Assembly: GCA_028023455.1 (NCBI GenBank)
Contig: JAQFVV010000182.1
Location: forward strand, 930,001-994,000
Reading direction: 5' to 3'
Source of the DNA: Epiperipatus broadwayi
Lineage: Eukaryota > Onychophora > Udeonychophora > Euonychophora > Peripatidae
DNA: 64,000 nucleotides
This document shows, piece after piece, positions 36,286-49,065 of this stretch (within the stretch, counting starts at the first letter, position 1; each line of letters begins with the position of its first letter). The position numbers and the translations under genes were made by a program. The notes beneath the pieces are model-generated. The model did not search any database, was not told the DNA's origin, and saw only the letters and a program-made list of their open reading frames with translations.

Positions 36286-38830
36286 TTATAAAGTTATTAG
36301 GTATACATCTTACAACACCTCATTTTACCATGGATTTTTCTCTTTTTTGAGCTCTTCTTTTGTAGTTGCTTAGTTGAGTGTCTTTTCTGCTAGAGTAGTT
36401 TGGTCAAATGCTTGGCTCCCAATTGTTTTCTTGTTGTCTTTCTCAATAGGTTTTTTATTCCTTTAGTTTTTTTAGTATAGTTCCTGCTTTCAGTTCAATA
36501 ATTATATAAATATATTCCATTTAGTTTTTGTTCTTTTCCTTTTGTAGCTCCAGATTTCCACTTTAATAATTATTTCATTTTTCTTTCATTTAGCTTTTCA
36601 TCTTTCCCTTTTGTAGCTCCAGGTATTCAGATTAATATTTATTTTCATTTCAGATAAACCTAAGTTGAATCAACCATGATTTTGGATGAATCATTACATA
36701 AAGCTGCTTGAAAATCTCTCTCATGGATATTTTCTTTCTGTTACATTCCTTTTAGTGAAATTGGTTACATAGTTATGCAATGGTCAGTTTTTAACACATG
36801 ATTCTGTAAGCTCTCTAATATCCTGGTTTTCAAAAATCATTTTTATAATTAGAAGTGAGATCAAATTTAGCATCATGCTGAGTTTCTGACCATTGAACCT
36901 ACTCAATTCTATTGCCACACCCTCTTGTTTATTACTAAACAACTCTGATATCAATCTTCCATTCAATCATATGATTACCTGAATTAAGCCTTGACCAATA
37001 AAAATGATTTATTTAAAGAAAAATAAAATTATTTTATTTTTATATCAAATCAAAAATAACTTCTTTTTTTTTTCAGAAATAAAGATCTTAATCTCTTTAT
37101 GCTTTTATTTTTAAAAAAATATTCTACTTAACCCAAAATCCTAATCTCTTTTCGTTTTTTCAAAAATAAAATATATAAAGTAATGAATTACAAAAGAAAA
37201 AAATATTCCCTTTTTCTCTCTCTTTTACAGTTAACATTTGTTATTATGTTTCAGAATTTGCCACATGTTCAATTTATATAAATAAACCTTTGAATTATAT
37301 ATATATAATATAATCAATTTTATATTTAATAAATAGGCTCTTCTGCAGCTAACATAAAGATAACTCTGGTGAATCAAAGATATATAAATATGTAGTAGTA
37401 AATTTTTATTCCAAATAAATATTTATATTAGGTAAAAGTTGAATGGTTAATAAAATTCAAATAAAAATGATTCCATACAAATATGTGTAATAATATTAAT
37501 TAAACATCTAAGATGATGATTTTTAACTTTAGCACTGAACATTATTAAGTATGAGCCCTTCCAAAAATATTTTTTAATTTGTTTTTTTCTAGTTTCAATA
37601 ATAATAAAAATGAAACTTTTAAGATTCCAAACCTTTGGAAAGAGTTTACTTTTGGAAAACTTATTAATGCCCAATCACCACCATGTACAAATTATTACTT
37701 CCATCACTGCATGACCCCAGTGGATTGCATGATTTGTCAGGGTTATGGATGTTAAAAGCATAATGTTTGGATTGAGTTCAATAACCAAACAAAAAGTAAG
37801 TGGATTAATAAAAAAAATAATTTATTAACAATGAATATATATAACTGTTACTTATTATACTTGTAATTATCATTAGATTTACAAAATATTAAAGATAATG
37901 AAGTAATAATTATGTTAAATTTGAGGCCTTAATGATAAGATCTTACAAGTGAATTATTTAAACAGCTCCATACTATGGTTTTCCACCATCATTCTTTTAA
38001 TATATTTACAGATGTCTTCATTAGTTTTTCCAAAGATTGTAGTTATTTTTTTAGTGTACTGGTGATGTTAGATAGGAAATACAGCAGCATTAATGACATT
38101 AGATAGGGTATAGTATCAATAGATCTTGAGTCAATCTTATGACACTGTCTGATTCTTTCTTCACAGCATTATTAAAGAAGACAATGTCTTGTTTCAGCAA
38201 ACTTCAGCATTTGCTTCTGGATCCAATTGTATTTCTGGGTGTTTGACTGGTGTGGTTTTTTGTTATCTAACTACACATAGTAGATGGTCTTTTATTAGAT
38301 AAAGTCATTATATTTGCTATTGTAAATTAAATATAAAATACTATAAAACAGTCAGCAATATACCTGTTCAAGTTATGATGCAAACCATTTTTAACCAGCA
38401 ATTTCTCTCCTCTACATGGGATCACTGCAACACTATTTCTTGAACTGAGTCTTCAGATAGACTGGACTGGATTGACACACCTATTGCTGGACTCTGGATG
38501 TTTTCCAAACAATAGGTTTGTTACCAGCTAATTACAAGATTTGAAATCTGTTTCTTTACAAAAAAGTGCTTTTTGAAAAACAAATGTGGCCATAAATAAT
38601 CTTACCAATATATTTAAATTACATTGTTATTTTATAATTAAGTGAACAAAAGAAAAAAGTTTTTCTCTATTTATTTACATTAGCAATAGGAAGAAAGAAA
38701 AATCATTACTGACTTATAAATTGATTGATAACTTATTTATTCTTATTGACCCATAATTTTAAATAAGTTTTTTTTAATTTAAACTTCCATTTAGAAGGTA
38801 ATTTAAAAAGGTACAAAATATTAATAGGCA
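36286..38830. other. Moderately A+T-rich DNA, no gene recognised
   Basis: Two imperfect units of about 80 bp built on CCTTTTGTAGCTCCAG occur at about 36538 and 36607. No protein family was recognised, although 38.1-38.55 kb is of higher complexity than its surroundings and could hold an old element fragment. Confidence 0.4.
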
Positions 38831-38837
38831 AAATAAG

Positions 38838-39030
38838 AGTCATAGATCACATGACCCTATTCTCTTAAGCTTGTAAGTTATAAACAATGAGGATTGTCAA
38901 TTCCTCAACAAGCTTTGTAATAAATGCTTAGCCAGAGCCAGCATATAAAATATCTCTGTCAGGAACCCCCCAAACCCCTGACCATAGTTTCATGCTTTGA
39001 CACTCCTCAGAGAGTTTTATGACTACATAA
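38838..39030 (-). repeat. Palindromic-element copy with a compensated stem
   Basis: On the minus strand: AAAGCTTGT, then TGAGGA, a short loop, TCCTCA, then ACAAGCTTAAG, then GGGTCATGTGATCTATGACTC and TTATTTTG. This is the 3' module seen at 10.7, 16.8 and 22.8 kb, but the inner stem is GAGGA/TCCTC where the others have AGAGC/GCTCT. The upstream part (CTGAGGAGTGTCAAAGCATG) matches the 22.2 and 22.7 kb units. Confidence 0.7.
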
Positions 39031-39080
39031 TTCAAATTTCTTGCACAACTATTTTTCTTTATTCCTTTACATTGCAATTT

Positions 39081-39205
39081 AACATTTTATTGTTTTTTTT
39101 TTCATATATCAAATGTGTTGATCTGGAAGTGAACCTGGGGCAGCTACTTGGAAGGCAGCTATGCTAACCACTAGGCCACCAATGCTTGACAACATTTTAT
39201 TGTTT
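39081..39205 (-). mobile_element. tRNA-derived SINE with 15-bp target duplication
   Basis: The exact repeat AACATTTTATTGTTT (39081-39095 and 39191-39205) flanks 95 bp. On the minus strand the insert reads GGTGGCCTAGTGGTTAGC (A box), then CCCAGGTTCACTTCC (B box), and ends in an oligo-A tail (T run at 39096-39102). Intact boxes and target repeats mark a young Pol III retroposon, mobilised by a LINE. Confidence 0.85.
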
Positions 39206-41160
39206 CTTACATATTAACAAAGTAACATTATAAAATATTTAATAATATTAAATGCATAAACTAACTTTTTTTTAATTTTTCACACCAGTGTTCTCAAGTG
39301 ACAAGTATAGTATACATGCACACACACACTTGACAATTTACGCATTCAACAATAAATGTTTTATTGACCTGTGAACTGCACTGTATAGTCATTTTCATTT
39401 ACGGCTTTATCTCACTTTCACACCACTATTTTTAATGTTATTTTGCTGATTTTATGGTTATTTTATTGAGAAAATCATACTGAATGATGCTGCCATCTTC
39501 AGAATATTTTACAACTAAAAAGCAATAATATTTAAATTTAATAGTATAGCAATGATGTAAGCTTTGCCTTTCAAGGTGCTGATTGGTTGTTTCTTCTATT
39601 CTTCACCAGAGTTCACCTGTCAATATATTTTGTCAGTTCAATTTTTCATTTTGATTTTTCAAGAAAAAATATATATTTTAGACCTTTTTTTTTGACACAC
39701 TGATTTTATTCACAAAATATGTGAGAAATATTATTTTAGAAAAAGAATTCTGATTTTAGTAGAAAATATTTACTTTTACATAAAGGCAAATTGATAAAGA
39801 AAGATTAACAATGTACAGCTTCAATTTATAATTGGATAACAAACACACATTTTATATTTACCACTATATATTATTTTTATCAGTTATAAATAGAAATGTG
39901 TTTTTTTAAAAACTTTCATTCACTTTAATAATCTAATGAATTATTAATTTGCATTTTAGAAACTAGACTAAAACAAATATAGTTTTAAAAGATAAATATA
40001 TTTTTACTTCTGATTCTGTAATTGACTAATCAAAAGTTTGGAACTTTAATTGAATCTGCTAATAAAGATTTTGAACTATTAAAGTATTAAACACTTTTTA
40101 ATGCAGCTTTGTAAAGTAACTAATTTAAGCTGCTATTGGATTTGTTCTGTTACAATAATATCATTTTACAAAAGCCAAAGCTTAAATAAACTAATAAAAT
40201 ATCAATCTGTTTTCACAGAAACATCAGTAAAAAAAAAAAAAAAAGGGATTCCTTTGACTACTCTATTGGTTTATTTAAGCTTTGACTGTTGTGAAGTGAA
40301 TTACATTATGGTTTAATATATTTATATATGAAGCAATATATTTGTATGACTGGGCAGTTTTTTATAGAAAATGTAATTATTAACCAAGATATTTTTATAG
40401 AAAATGTAATTATTAACCAAGGTATTTATTATTTATTTAGATGAAGTTTCAAATGTTTATGGATTTCATAAATATTTAAAAATTTATTATATCAGATATA
40501 CTATTGATGTAATTAATCATAAAGAAAGTGCTATAGAGGATTGGCATAGCAAGTTTATTAAAAAAAATCAGTACAAATAAAATTAAAGCAATATATATTG
40601 CAAAGATTGAAAAGACCCATTCTTTCTAACAAAGCATCATTATTGTTTTAAAAAAATCTTTGATTTGGCTTTGATATGGGAGTTTATATATATGTTGTTA
40701 TTGTTAGTTTTTGTTATTGCTATTTATTTCATTTTTATTTTTTTTTGTATATGCATTTGTTTATGATTGTGGGATTTAAATGGCAGTAGTGATATATAAA
40801 ATTATATATGTATGTGTATATAGATTTTATAAAGATATTGGCATATAAAATTAATAACTGTGTTTAGATCGTATTTTGTTTTTGAAATTGTTTGTGGTGT
40901 AATTTTATTATATGTTATTTATTTATTTTTTAAAACTGTAAAGCTAAATTTTATATGTAATATTTATTTTATTTTAATATTTAATAATCAACAATTGGTG
41001 TAATAAAGATATTGATATTAGCAGCATATGAAAAACTGAGCTAAACAATAGACATTTAACAAAATACTATAGCAACAAGAATTGAAGTCACAATTTAAAA
41101 AAAAAGAAAGCAAAACTTTGTTACTTTTTCTTATACAATTTTTCTTTGCATAATTACAAT
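39206..41160. other. A+T-rich DNA with a small tandem duplication
   Basis: At about 40364-40430 a 36-bp unit (TTTTTATAGAAAATGTAATT, then ATTAACCAAG) is repeated twice in tandem. No gene recognised. Confidence 0.5.
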
Positions 41161-41189
41161 GTTTATTGGACTGGATTTATCATTAAAAG

Positions 41190-41290
41190 TAGCAGGCTAA
41201 ATAATAAATTTTGCAATCTAGGTTCAAACTCTCCGATCTTGTCCCATTTCACGATCAAGGTCTAGTGAAAAATAGATAAATTATTGACGA
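41190..41290 (+). repeat. Possible tRNA-derived SINE relic
   Basis: TAGGTTCAAACTCTCC at 41219 resembles a B box, and GTAGCAGGCTAAATAATAA upstream could be a decayed A-box region. Weak. Confidence 0.25.
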
Positions 41291-41710
41291 CCAGACTTTT
41301 GGAGCAGAAAACAAATGCAATGAATAGGCTATTCAGATACAGTGCTCCAAAATAAGCATTAGCTAGATATTCAAAATCGATCTATCATTTTAACTGATTC
41401 ATCATAACCTATCTCAGATATAAAAAAAAAATGCTACAAGTCAATCATTTATAAAAACAAAGAGACTCATGAATTGTTTGTCATTTTAAACTATTTACAT
41501 GTTATCTTAACCCACGCTGGAAGGGACAAAGATGCATTGAATGGTTATTAAACTTGAGGATGAAGAGAGAATAAAGCAGATTAAATGGTAACTAAATTCG
41601 GTCATTTTTTATTTATTTATCTATTTTCTTTTTGTACGATTGATTTTCAAAGTTAATTATTTATATATATGCAAACTAATTTAAGTTTTAACCAATCATT
41701 TTATTTAACA

Positions 41711-41871
41711 ACATGTTAATGCACTAAACATCACATGATCACCATCTCTTATGCTAACACATAACTGTTATTAAACAGGCAAAACTCTGCATGACATCCA
41801 TTGATTAGTCTGTTTGGCACAGGGTGGCACTATTGTATGCAGAGTTTTGCCTGTTTAATAACATGTTAATT
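41711..41871. mobile_element. Palindromic MITE with 11-bp direct repeats
   Basis: AACATGTTAAT flanks the element on both sides (41711-41721 and 41861-41871). Inside, GTTATTAAACAGGCAAAACT plus CTGCATGACA at 41767-41796 pairs with its complement at 41834-41863. CACTAAACATCACATGATCA plus CCATCTCT marks it as kin of the 49.76, 50.20 and 55.04 kb copies. Confidence 0.75.
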
Positions 41872-42009
41872 TTCATTGAGTATTAAATTTTTTCTATTTC
41901 TTTTGATTCACATTCTATATATAATATAAGTAAATTGTTTTAAATCTGTAATTTATCAATATTAATAGTAAAGATGCTAGAGGTCATTTATTAAAAAATT
42001 TATGTTGTC

Positions 42010-43035
42010 CTTTAATTCTTATACCTTATATATATATACGATATATAAATGAACTGGCTTCAAATTTCAATTTATTAACAAATGATTGTATAGTAGATAT
42101 TATTTGTCATTAAAACATTTATGTTGTACACAATGTAGGCTAGAAATTGTTTGTTGTTTATTCTTGTAGGAATCATTGATAAATATACACAATGCATTAT
42201 ATTTGCATTTACAATTTAATAATTATTTAATATTTTTCTTCAGAATTTAATTCATAATTACATCATTAAATATGTTTAAAAAGGTAGATCATGCTGTAGA
42301 TATTTTTTGTTTGTATTATATATACATATTTCTTCACATATGAGAGGAGTAATTTCTATATTTTATTTATAAAAGTTTCATATACTAAGAGTTATATAGT
42401 CCATGATAAATTTTTATTGAAGTCTCAGAATTAATGAAGATATAAGGGAAGATATTGAATTTAGGGGCCATGATAGATGCCCTATTATAAATAATAAATC
42501 TAAAGAGTTTGTACTTGTAGTCCAAAGGAAAAGTATAGTTTTAATCGAAAATAAAAACAAATAAATATCCAACACAATAGGAAAAGAAGATTCATATTTT
42601 TTTTTTAGTTAAATGATCTAACTTTGAGAAACGTATAGATGATTCTAAATTATTACTTTAAGAAGCTATTATGGTTTTCATTATTTCTCCTTTATTACAT
42701 CTTACTGTGTGTTAAATAATAAATGATTCTTATGTAGATACAAACGTCAATCAATGCCTAGTGCTAGCAAATATTATTAATTTAAATAGTATACAATTAA
42801 AATGAAAACTTAAAGATAAACAAATATTATCTGTGTTTAATACAACTCTTACCATTTGAAAAAAAAATCGAACCATAATTGGAATAAAAGTATATACCAT
42901 TTGTTTTATATGAAATGACTTTGTGTGATTCATTTTACATTTATTTATTTATTTATTTTCTCTTTTCAGTGTAAAGATCAATAGATAATGCTTGGGGCTT
43001 AGAATTACTTAAATGATAATTTTTGTGTTTTGCTA
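42010..43035 (+). repeat. Segmental duplication, copy 1
   Basis: About 1 kb that aligns with 43590-44590. Shared blocks include AGGAATCATTGATAAATATA, AAAAGGTAGATCATGCTGTA, GAGTTATATAGTCCATGATA and CAGTGTAAAGATCA. Copy 1 has about 45 bp (42465-42509) that copy 2 lacks. No coding potential is seen in either. Confidence 0.85.
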
Positions 43036-43064
43036 ATATTTAATATTATAATTATTTATCTAAG

Positions 43065-43415
43065 CTCTTTATTTTGATTACATCCTCAATTTTTAAATAT
43101 TTACAGAAACAAAATGTGAACATTTAAAATTTATTTCAGTACTGGACAAAAATATCTATCAAATGAAGTCAAATTTATTTTCTGAAAAGAAATAATAATT
43201 TTATCATATATTTATTTATAAACTGAAAATAATCTTTCTAGAAATGCTGACATATAAAGTCTTTGTTTTGATTACATTCTCATCTTTTAAATATTTACAG
43301 AAACTAAATGTGAACTTTTAAAATTTATATCAGTAGTAGACAAAAATATCTATCAAATGAAGTCAAAATTATTATTTTCTGAAAAGAAATAATAATTTTA
43401 TCATATATTTTATCT
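43065..43415 (+). repeat. Tandem pair of ~150-bp units, inverted third at 44.72 kb
   Basis: Units at about 43065-43213 and 43258-43412 share TTTTGATTACAT, AAATATTTACAGAAAC, GACAAAAATATCTATCAAAT and GAAAAGAAATAATAATTTTA. The reverse complement occurs at 44717-44920. Confidence 0.85.
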
Positions 43416-43424
43416 AATGTTTAT

Positions 43425-43500
43425 TAAGTCTATAACCTTAAGACTATGCACCTGAAAAAATGATACTAGGGACCTATGCAAATCTTTAACACAAGATTTA
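43425..43500 (+). repeat. Partial arm of the 30.25-kb hairpin MITE
   Basis: GTCTATAACCTTAAGACTAT, GCACCTG, GGGACCT and AAATCTTTAACACAAGATT match one arm of that element. The second arm is missing. Confidence 0.7.
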
Positions 43501-43589
43501 TTTGAAAGACAGGAGCAGCTATGTGTGAGACAAAGAAAAATGTCAGAAATGCTGAAATGTAAGAGGTGTGATGCTGAAATTTGGAATGG

Positions 43590-44590
43590 TTAATTCTTAC
43601 ACCTTATATATGTATGATGTATAAATGAACTGCCTTCAAATTTCAATTTATTAACAAATAATTATTTATTAGATATTATTCATCATTAAAACACTTGTTT
43701 TAATTTAAATGCATTGTATATATATATGTTATACACAATGTAGGCTGTGGATGTTGTCGTTTATTCTCATAGGAATCATTGATAAATATACACAATGCAT
43801 TATATTTATGTTTACAATTTAATAGTTATTTAATATTTCTCTTCAGAATTTTATTCATAATTACATCATTAGATATGTTTAAAAAGGTAGATCATGCTGT
43901 AGATATTTTTTGTTTGTATTATATATACATATTTCCTCACATATGAGATAGGAGTCATTTCTATATTTTATTTATAAGTTTCATATACTAAGAGTTATAT
44001 AGTCCATGATAAATGTTTATTGAAGTCTCAGAATTAATAAAATATAAAGAAAGATATTGAATTTAGTTTGTACTTGTAGTCCAAAAGAGAAGTATCATTT
44101 TAATTGAAAATTAAGCAAATAAATATCTAACACAATAGGAAAAAAAAAATTTTTTTTTTTTTAGTTAAATGATCTAACTTAGAGAAACATATCGATAATT
44201 CTAAATTATTACTTTAAAAAGCTATTGTGATTTTCATTATTTCTCCTTTATTATATTTTTCCGTATATTAAATAAATGATTCTTATGTAGATACAAACAT
44301 CAATCCATGCCTATTGCTAGCAAATATTGTTATTTTAAATAGTATACAATTAAAATGAAAACTTAATCATAAACAAATACTATAAGTGTTTAATACAACT
44401 CTTAATTACCATTTGAAAAGAAAATCAAACCATAATTGGAATAAAATATATACCATTTGTTTTATATGAAATGACTGTATGATTCATTTTGAATTTATTT
44501 ATTTCTTTACTGTCTCTTTTCAGTGTAAAGATCAGTAGATAATGCTTGAGGCTTAGAATTATTTAAATGATAATTTTTGTATTGTGCTAG
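43590..44590 (+). repeat. Segmental duplication, copy 2
   Basis: Partner of 42010-43035, with scattered substitutions and indels. Confidence 0.85.
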
Positions 44591-44716
44591 GTTGGAATTC
44601 TCTTTGTTTCCAATTTATATTTTGGTAAATAATTAAATCACTGATCAAGTTAACCATCTTGGTCATCATAAACATTGAACTATTTTTTGACAGTTTTCTT
44701 TCTCTCACACATCAAC

Positions 44717-44920
44717 ATAAAATATATGATAAAATGATTATTACTTATCGGAAAAAAATAAATTTGACTTCATTTGATAGATATTTTTGTTTACTACTGA
44801 AATAAATTTTAAATGTTCACATTTTGTTTCTGTAAATATTAAAAAAAATGAGGATGTAATCAAAACAAAGACTTTATATGACATCGTTTCTAGAAAGATT
44901 ATTTTCAATTTATAAAATCA
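44717..44920 (-). repeat. Inverted copy of the 43.07/43.26 kb unit
   Basis: ATATGATAAAATGATTATTA, then GACTTCATTTGATAGATATT, then AGACTTTATATGACAT are the reverse complement of the tandem units. Confidence 0.8.
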
Positions 44921-45289
44921 ATGAAATACTTTTTGTTTTTGATTATTTTTAAAACGTGAATGAATATTTATTTATTACTCTTATATCTAACGAATTATGC
45001 TTTAAAAGTTTTAATTTTTTTGAATCTTTATTGCAAAATTATGATATTTTCTTACTGTAAATATAACATAGATTATTTAGATTGTTTATGTCAAAGGTAG
45101 AATTTTTTAATTTGCTTGAGGCCATATTTACATTAGCTGCTCCATTATATTTTTGAAAATAAAATATTTGAAATCAAAATAAGTTATTAATAATTCATAT
45201 TTCTTGATGTCTAATAAATATAGTGCAAATTATTTAAAAAAATATCTAAAACCATAATAAATTTGCAAATAAACATGTTTTTGTGTCAT

Positions 45290-45600
45290 TGTAAACTTCA
45301 GTGTTGTAAAACGCCAAACATTTTACAGCCTTGGCAAGAGACAATGACTGAACATGTCAGGGCGAGGATTATGTCTATTATGAGAGTGGAGATTTTGAAT
45401 TTCCCGCCTTTTAATGCGCAATTTTCAGGAAAAAATTTATTAAAGTAAAATATACCATTTTAAATGCAATTTAATGTATAGTACTAATGAAAAAATTCAC
45501 TAGGGGGCGAATTGGCCAAAAGACATTTCTCTGTCGTTTCGCTAAAAGATAAGAACCCTGAGAATAAATCATTTAATGTTTCTTGTTATTGCTTTTTGGT
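45290..45600. other. Higher-complexity island, unknown
   Basis: Noticeably G+C-richer than its neighbours (GTCAGGGCGAGGATTATG, TTTCCCGCC, CTAGGGGGCGAATTGGCC). The 61-codon frame at 45263-45448 has no recognised family. It could be an old element or a conserved non-coding piece. Confidence 0.3.
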
Positions 45601-45639
45601 ATCTAGGCATATTTTATGTATAGCTAGTCAGATAGACAA

Positions 45640-45850
45640 TATTATAATTGCAATCAATGATTAAACCATCCAATGATTGGGCTAGTTTATTTTCTTTTAT
45701 ACATATAATTTCCATTACAATTGATGCTTTGCAATGTGCAACTTGATTAATTGATTGGTGGTTGCAAGGTATACTATTACAACATATGATCTCGATTGAT
45801 TGGTTAGTGGTTGTAAAGTTTTCCTTTATAATTGGCTCCACAGTGTAGCA
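45640..45850. repeat. Degenerate internal repeats
   Basis: GATTAATTGATTGGTGGTTG, CAAG and GATTGATTGGTTAGTGGTTG, TAAAG occur about 60 bp apart, together with a related GATTAAACCATCCAATGATT at 45659. Confidence 0.4.
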
Positions 45851-46229
45851 CTATGATTAATTAAGCTCCAATAAATTTATTTAAATCCTAAAATGATATA
45901 CCTAGTCCATCACAATCAGCTCCCAACAACTGGAACGAATTATTTTCCATGTAAGAATAAGCAAGGAATAGCAAGGTAAATATAGGAAATACTTTTAGAT
46001 GTTTGTGGAACTACTTAACTGATGACAAAAATATCAATAAAAGCTGGTTAAACAGCTAAAATTAAAAGAAAAAATGATGTGGATTTGAATAAGAATGAAA
46101 AAAATAAATAAGCAATATAGAAGACTAGCAAGAAATATATATTAATAAAATGACTATAAGGTGCTGAATTAAAATAAATAATCAAATTGCTATATTGCTT
46201 GGAAGTTCATAAAAAAATTTGAGAGTCAG

Positions 46230-46310
46230 AAGTGATATATTTGGGCATTATCTGTGGACCTTATGTCTGACCCACTACCACTGCACCAAATCACAGAAGG
46301 TAGAAATTGG
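46230..46310 (-). repeat. tRNA-SINE-like head (decayed)
   Basis: On the minus strand GATTTGGTGCAGTGGTAGTG resembles an A box and matches the relic at 30.6 kb. No clear B box. Confidence 0.3.
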
Positions 46311-46419
46311 ATTAAGCTTTCATTTAGAGACAGAAAAATGCATTATAAAAGATATGTTGAAAGAGGCTGTAGAGAATAGGGAAAGAACAATAAGAAAGAA
46401 AGTAGAAATATAGTTAGAA

Positions 46420-47979
46420 GTTTTTGAGAAATAGAGCAAGAGATTGAAAGTTAGAGATCTGTTTTGGTTTGAAGCATCTGCGGTTTGACATATAAATAAT
46501 GTTGTTGATGAAATATATTGTTTTTTACATTTGGGATCTACAATAGATTGACAGTAAACTATCACTGCATTGATTTGCTACTTTTTCACTGCTTTCTCTT
46601 GTCCAGTTATTTCAGCCTTTTTTTTTTTGTAGTAGAGTACTTGATGAGCTTAGTTATAATGAGTAATTGATAAACTTATTTAAATGTGTGACGTGTGTGT
46701 GTATATATATATTGCATTTTTGAAATGGTTAGTTTTTGTTTTTGAATAGCTATAAAAATAAAAAAAAATTATATTTCTCTGCAGTCACTCAATTAGCTGA
46801 TTATAAATCAGTCTGTTATTAATTAATTTACTTGCTTGAAATATAAATCTAAAATTTATAGATAAATATTAATTTTCAAATTTATTATTAATGACTCAGG
46901 GGAATAGGATGGGAAGAGGGAGTTGATTAAACCATTATATATTTTGAATTTGTAAAACAAACTAGAGTTTTGTTTATATATTTTTTCTTACTTCCTTGAT
47001 ACATTAATAATTTATTAATCCGAATATTGCTTCAATAAATAAAATAATTATGATATTTGGAATTCTAAGCTTTTCAGGTTTTTTTTTACCACTTCCTTGG
47101 GATTATTCACCAAATAACAATGAATTCATTAGTCAAGACTCATCTCAGACTAAGTTTACAATTGAACTCTCACTTTAAGACCAAGTGGTAAGATTAAAAT
47201 TGTCCTACTTCAGTCATATCATGAGATAATTTACCTCTCTCAAGAATATATAATACTGAACTAATATATTTTTTATGAATTTTTCTCATCATTCCTCTGT
47301 TTCGTATTCTCTCTTTCTTATTATTTAATTAATTATTTATAATGATTCTTCTTTAAAATTTTTATAAGAAGATAATTTAAAAGGTAAAGAAGTAAAATCT
47401 TTTTTTTTATTAATCTCTTTTAAAATATTCTTATCTTTATTATAATTTTAATTAAAGTTATCTTAAACAATTTATCAGAATAATCTAGGTTAATATGAAC
47501 ATTATAACACTCTTTTTTAAAATAAAACTGTACTTTTAGAATTACTTAAATTAACTAAAGTTTATAAAAATAATCAGTAAATGACTTAGTTCTGCATTAT
47601 ATATTCATTCTGAAAAATACAGGTTTTGTTTGAGCAGGCTAAGATTGTCTTTGAGAAAATGCAAAGAGAAAATTAAAGAATTGCTTTTAATAAAATATTA
47701 TGAGTCTGACATTATTAATTTGCAAAGAACTTTTTAATATTAAAGCTAATTTAATCTTGTTTAAATTGTTGAAAAATAGTATAGTATGTTGTTTTGTATT
47801 ACTTATGCACTTTAAAAATCTGCCTTCACAGATAAAGGTAAATCATCGCTAGTGAATTTTTAACTTAATGTTGGTTAACTTTAAATTGGTAAATTTAGAT
47901 GATTATATTGTATAATGATGGTGTATAGAGGGAGCATCTCAAATTTATTTTGCCTACTTTCACTTTTTAGAAAAATATA
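46420..47979. other. A+T-rich DNA, no recognised feature
   Basis: Short homopolymer and TA runs only. Frames in this span look random. Confidence 0.45.
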
Positions 47980-48235
47980 TCTATCTCTCTCTCACTTACT
48001 CACTCACTCACTCTCACTCACTCACTCTCTCTTACTCACTCTCACTCACACACACTTTCACTCACACACACACACTTTCACTCTCACACACACACACTCT
48101 CTCTCTCTCACACACACACACACTCTCTCTCTCTCACACACTCACTCGTGTGCTCTCACTCACTTGCACACTCTCTCTCACTCGCGCGCTCTCTCGCTTT
48201 CATGCTCTCACGCGCACGCACACTTTCTCACAGTT
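47980..48235. repeat. Compound (CTCA)n/(CA)n/(CT)n microsatellite
   Basis: A plus-strand pyrimidine-rich tract of CTCACTCA, CACACA and CTCTCT blocks, ending in CTCGCGCGCTCTC-type imperfect units. The Ser/His/Leu/Thr-rich frame 47915-48298 is an artefact of the repeat. Confidence 0.95.
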
Positions 48236-48909
48236 TTGCTGCAAGTGTTTTTGTCTTTTTTACAGATTTTCTATAGAGGAATGCTGGAGATTTTTTAATC
48301 TAGTCATTGAACAGTTAAAAGCTTTATATTACCTGTAATAAAACTCTATCATCTTCTTTCTTTAATATTGAGCATGGAAACCAATAGAGACTTCCATTCC
48401 TGTCATTTGATCATACTATTTCTTTTTTCTAATCCATTGAAAAATAATGAGGTTTTACTATATATATATTGTAACATTTAGTTTTTCCTTTAATACTAAA
48501 TGTCAAGTTGTATAGTAACCTAATAGTATAAAAAAATTCAGTAGTTTAATTTGTATGATAAACTTTGTCACTTCTTAATAGTCCAATGTTTATCTATCTG
48601 ATAAGCCAATTTATAAGAACTTTTGTAACTTTTATAATATTAAAAGTAATTTTAATAGCCTGTTTATAATATTTTAAATCCCATAAATAGTTTTTTATAA
48701 TTTTAAATGCTTAGTTTTATAGATATTATTGACATAAATGTTGGTTAATTTTACTGTAAATATTAAGATCCATCGTAAAGTTAAAATAAAACTTTAAAGT
48801 CAAGTTCAAAGCCTCAAGACTAGGGTGTGAATATTTAAATTACCTATAAAAAATGTCTTATTTAATCTTAGTTGTGACAAAGATGTTTCAATTAAATAAT
48901 CTCAAATTT
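48236..48909. other. A+T-rich DNA, no recognised feature
   Basis: Nothing recognised up to the edge of the Penelope-like inverted repeat. Confidence 0.5.
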
Positions 48910-49065
48910 AGTTGTATTTTTATATTGGACTATTTTCATCATCTAATATGTGTATTGAATGTCATTAGAAAAATTTAATTTTATTTAAATATTCCAAATA
49001 TATTTAACTGTTAGTAGCACATCAAACAGGTTAGTATATGTACAATGTTTCAAGAGGTATTATCT

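Noticed and set aside
47915-48338. 127- and 62-codon frames rich in Ser, His, Leu and Thr
   Set aside because: Both follow the CTCA/CA/CT microsatellite and have no domain.
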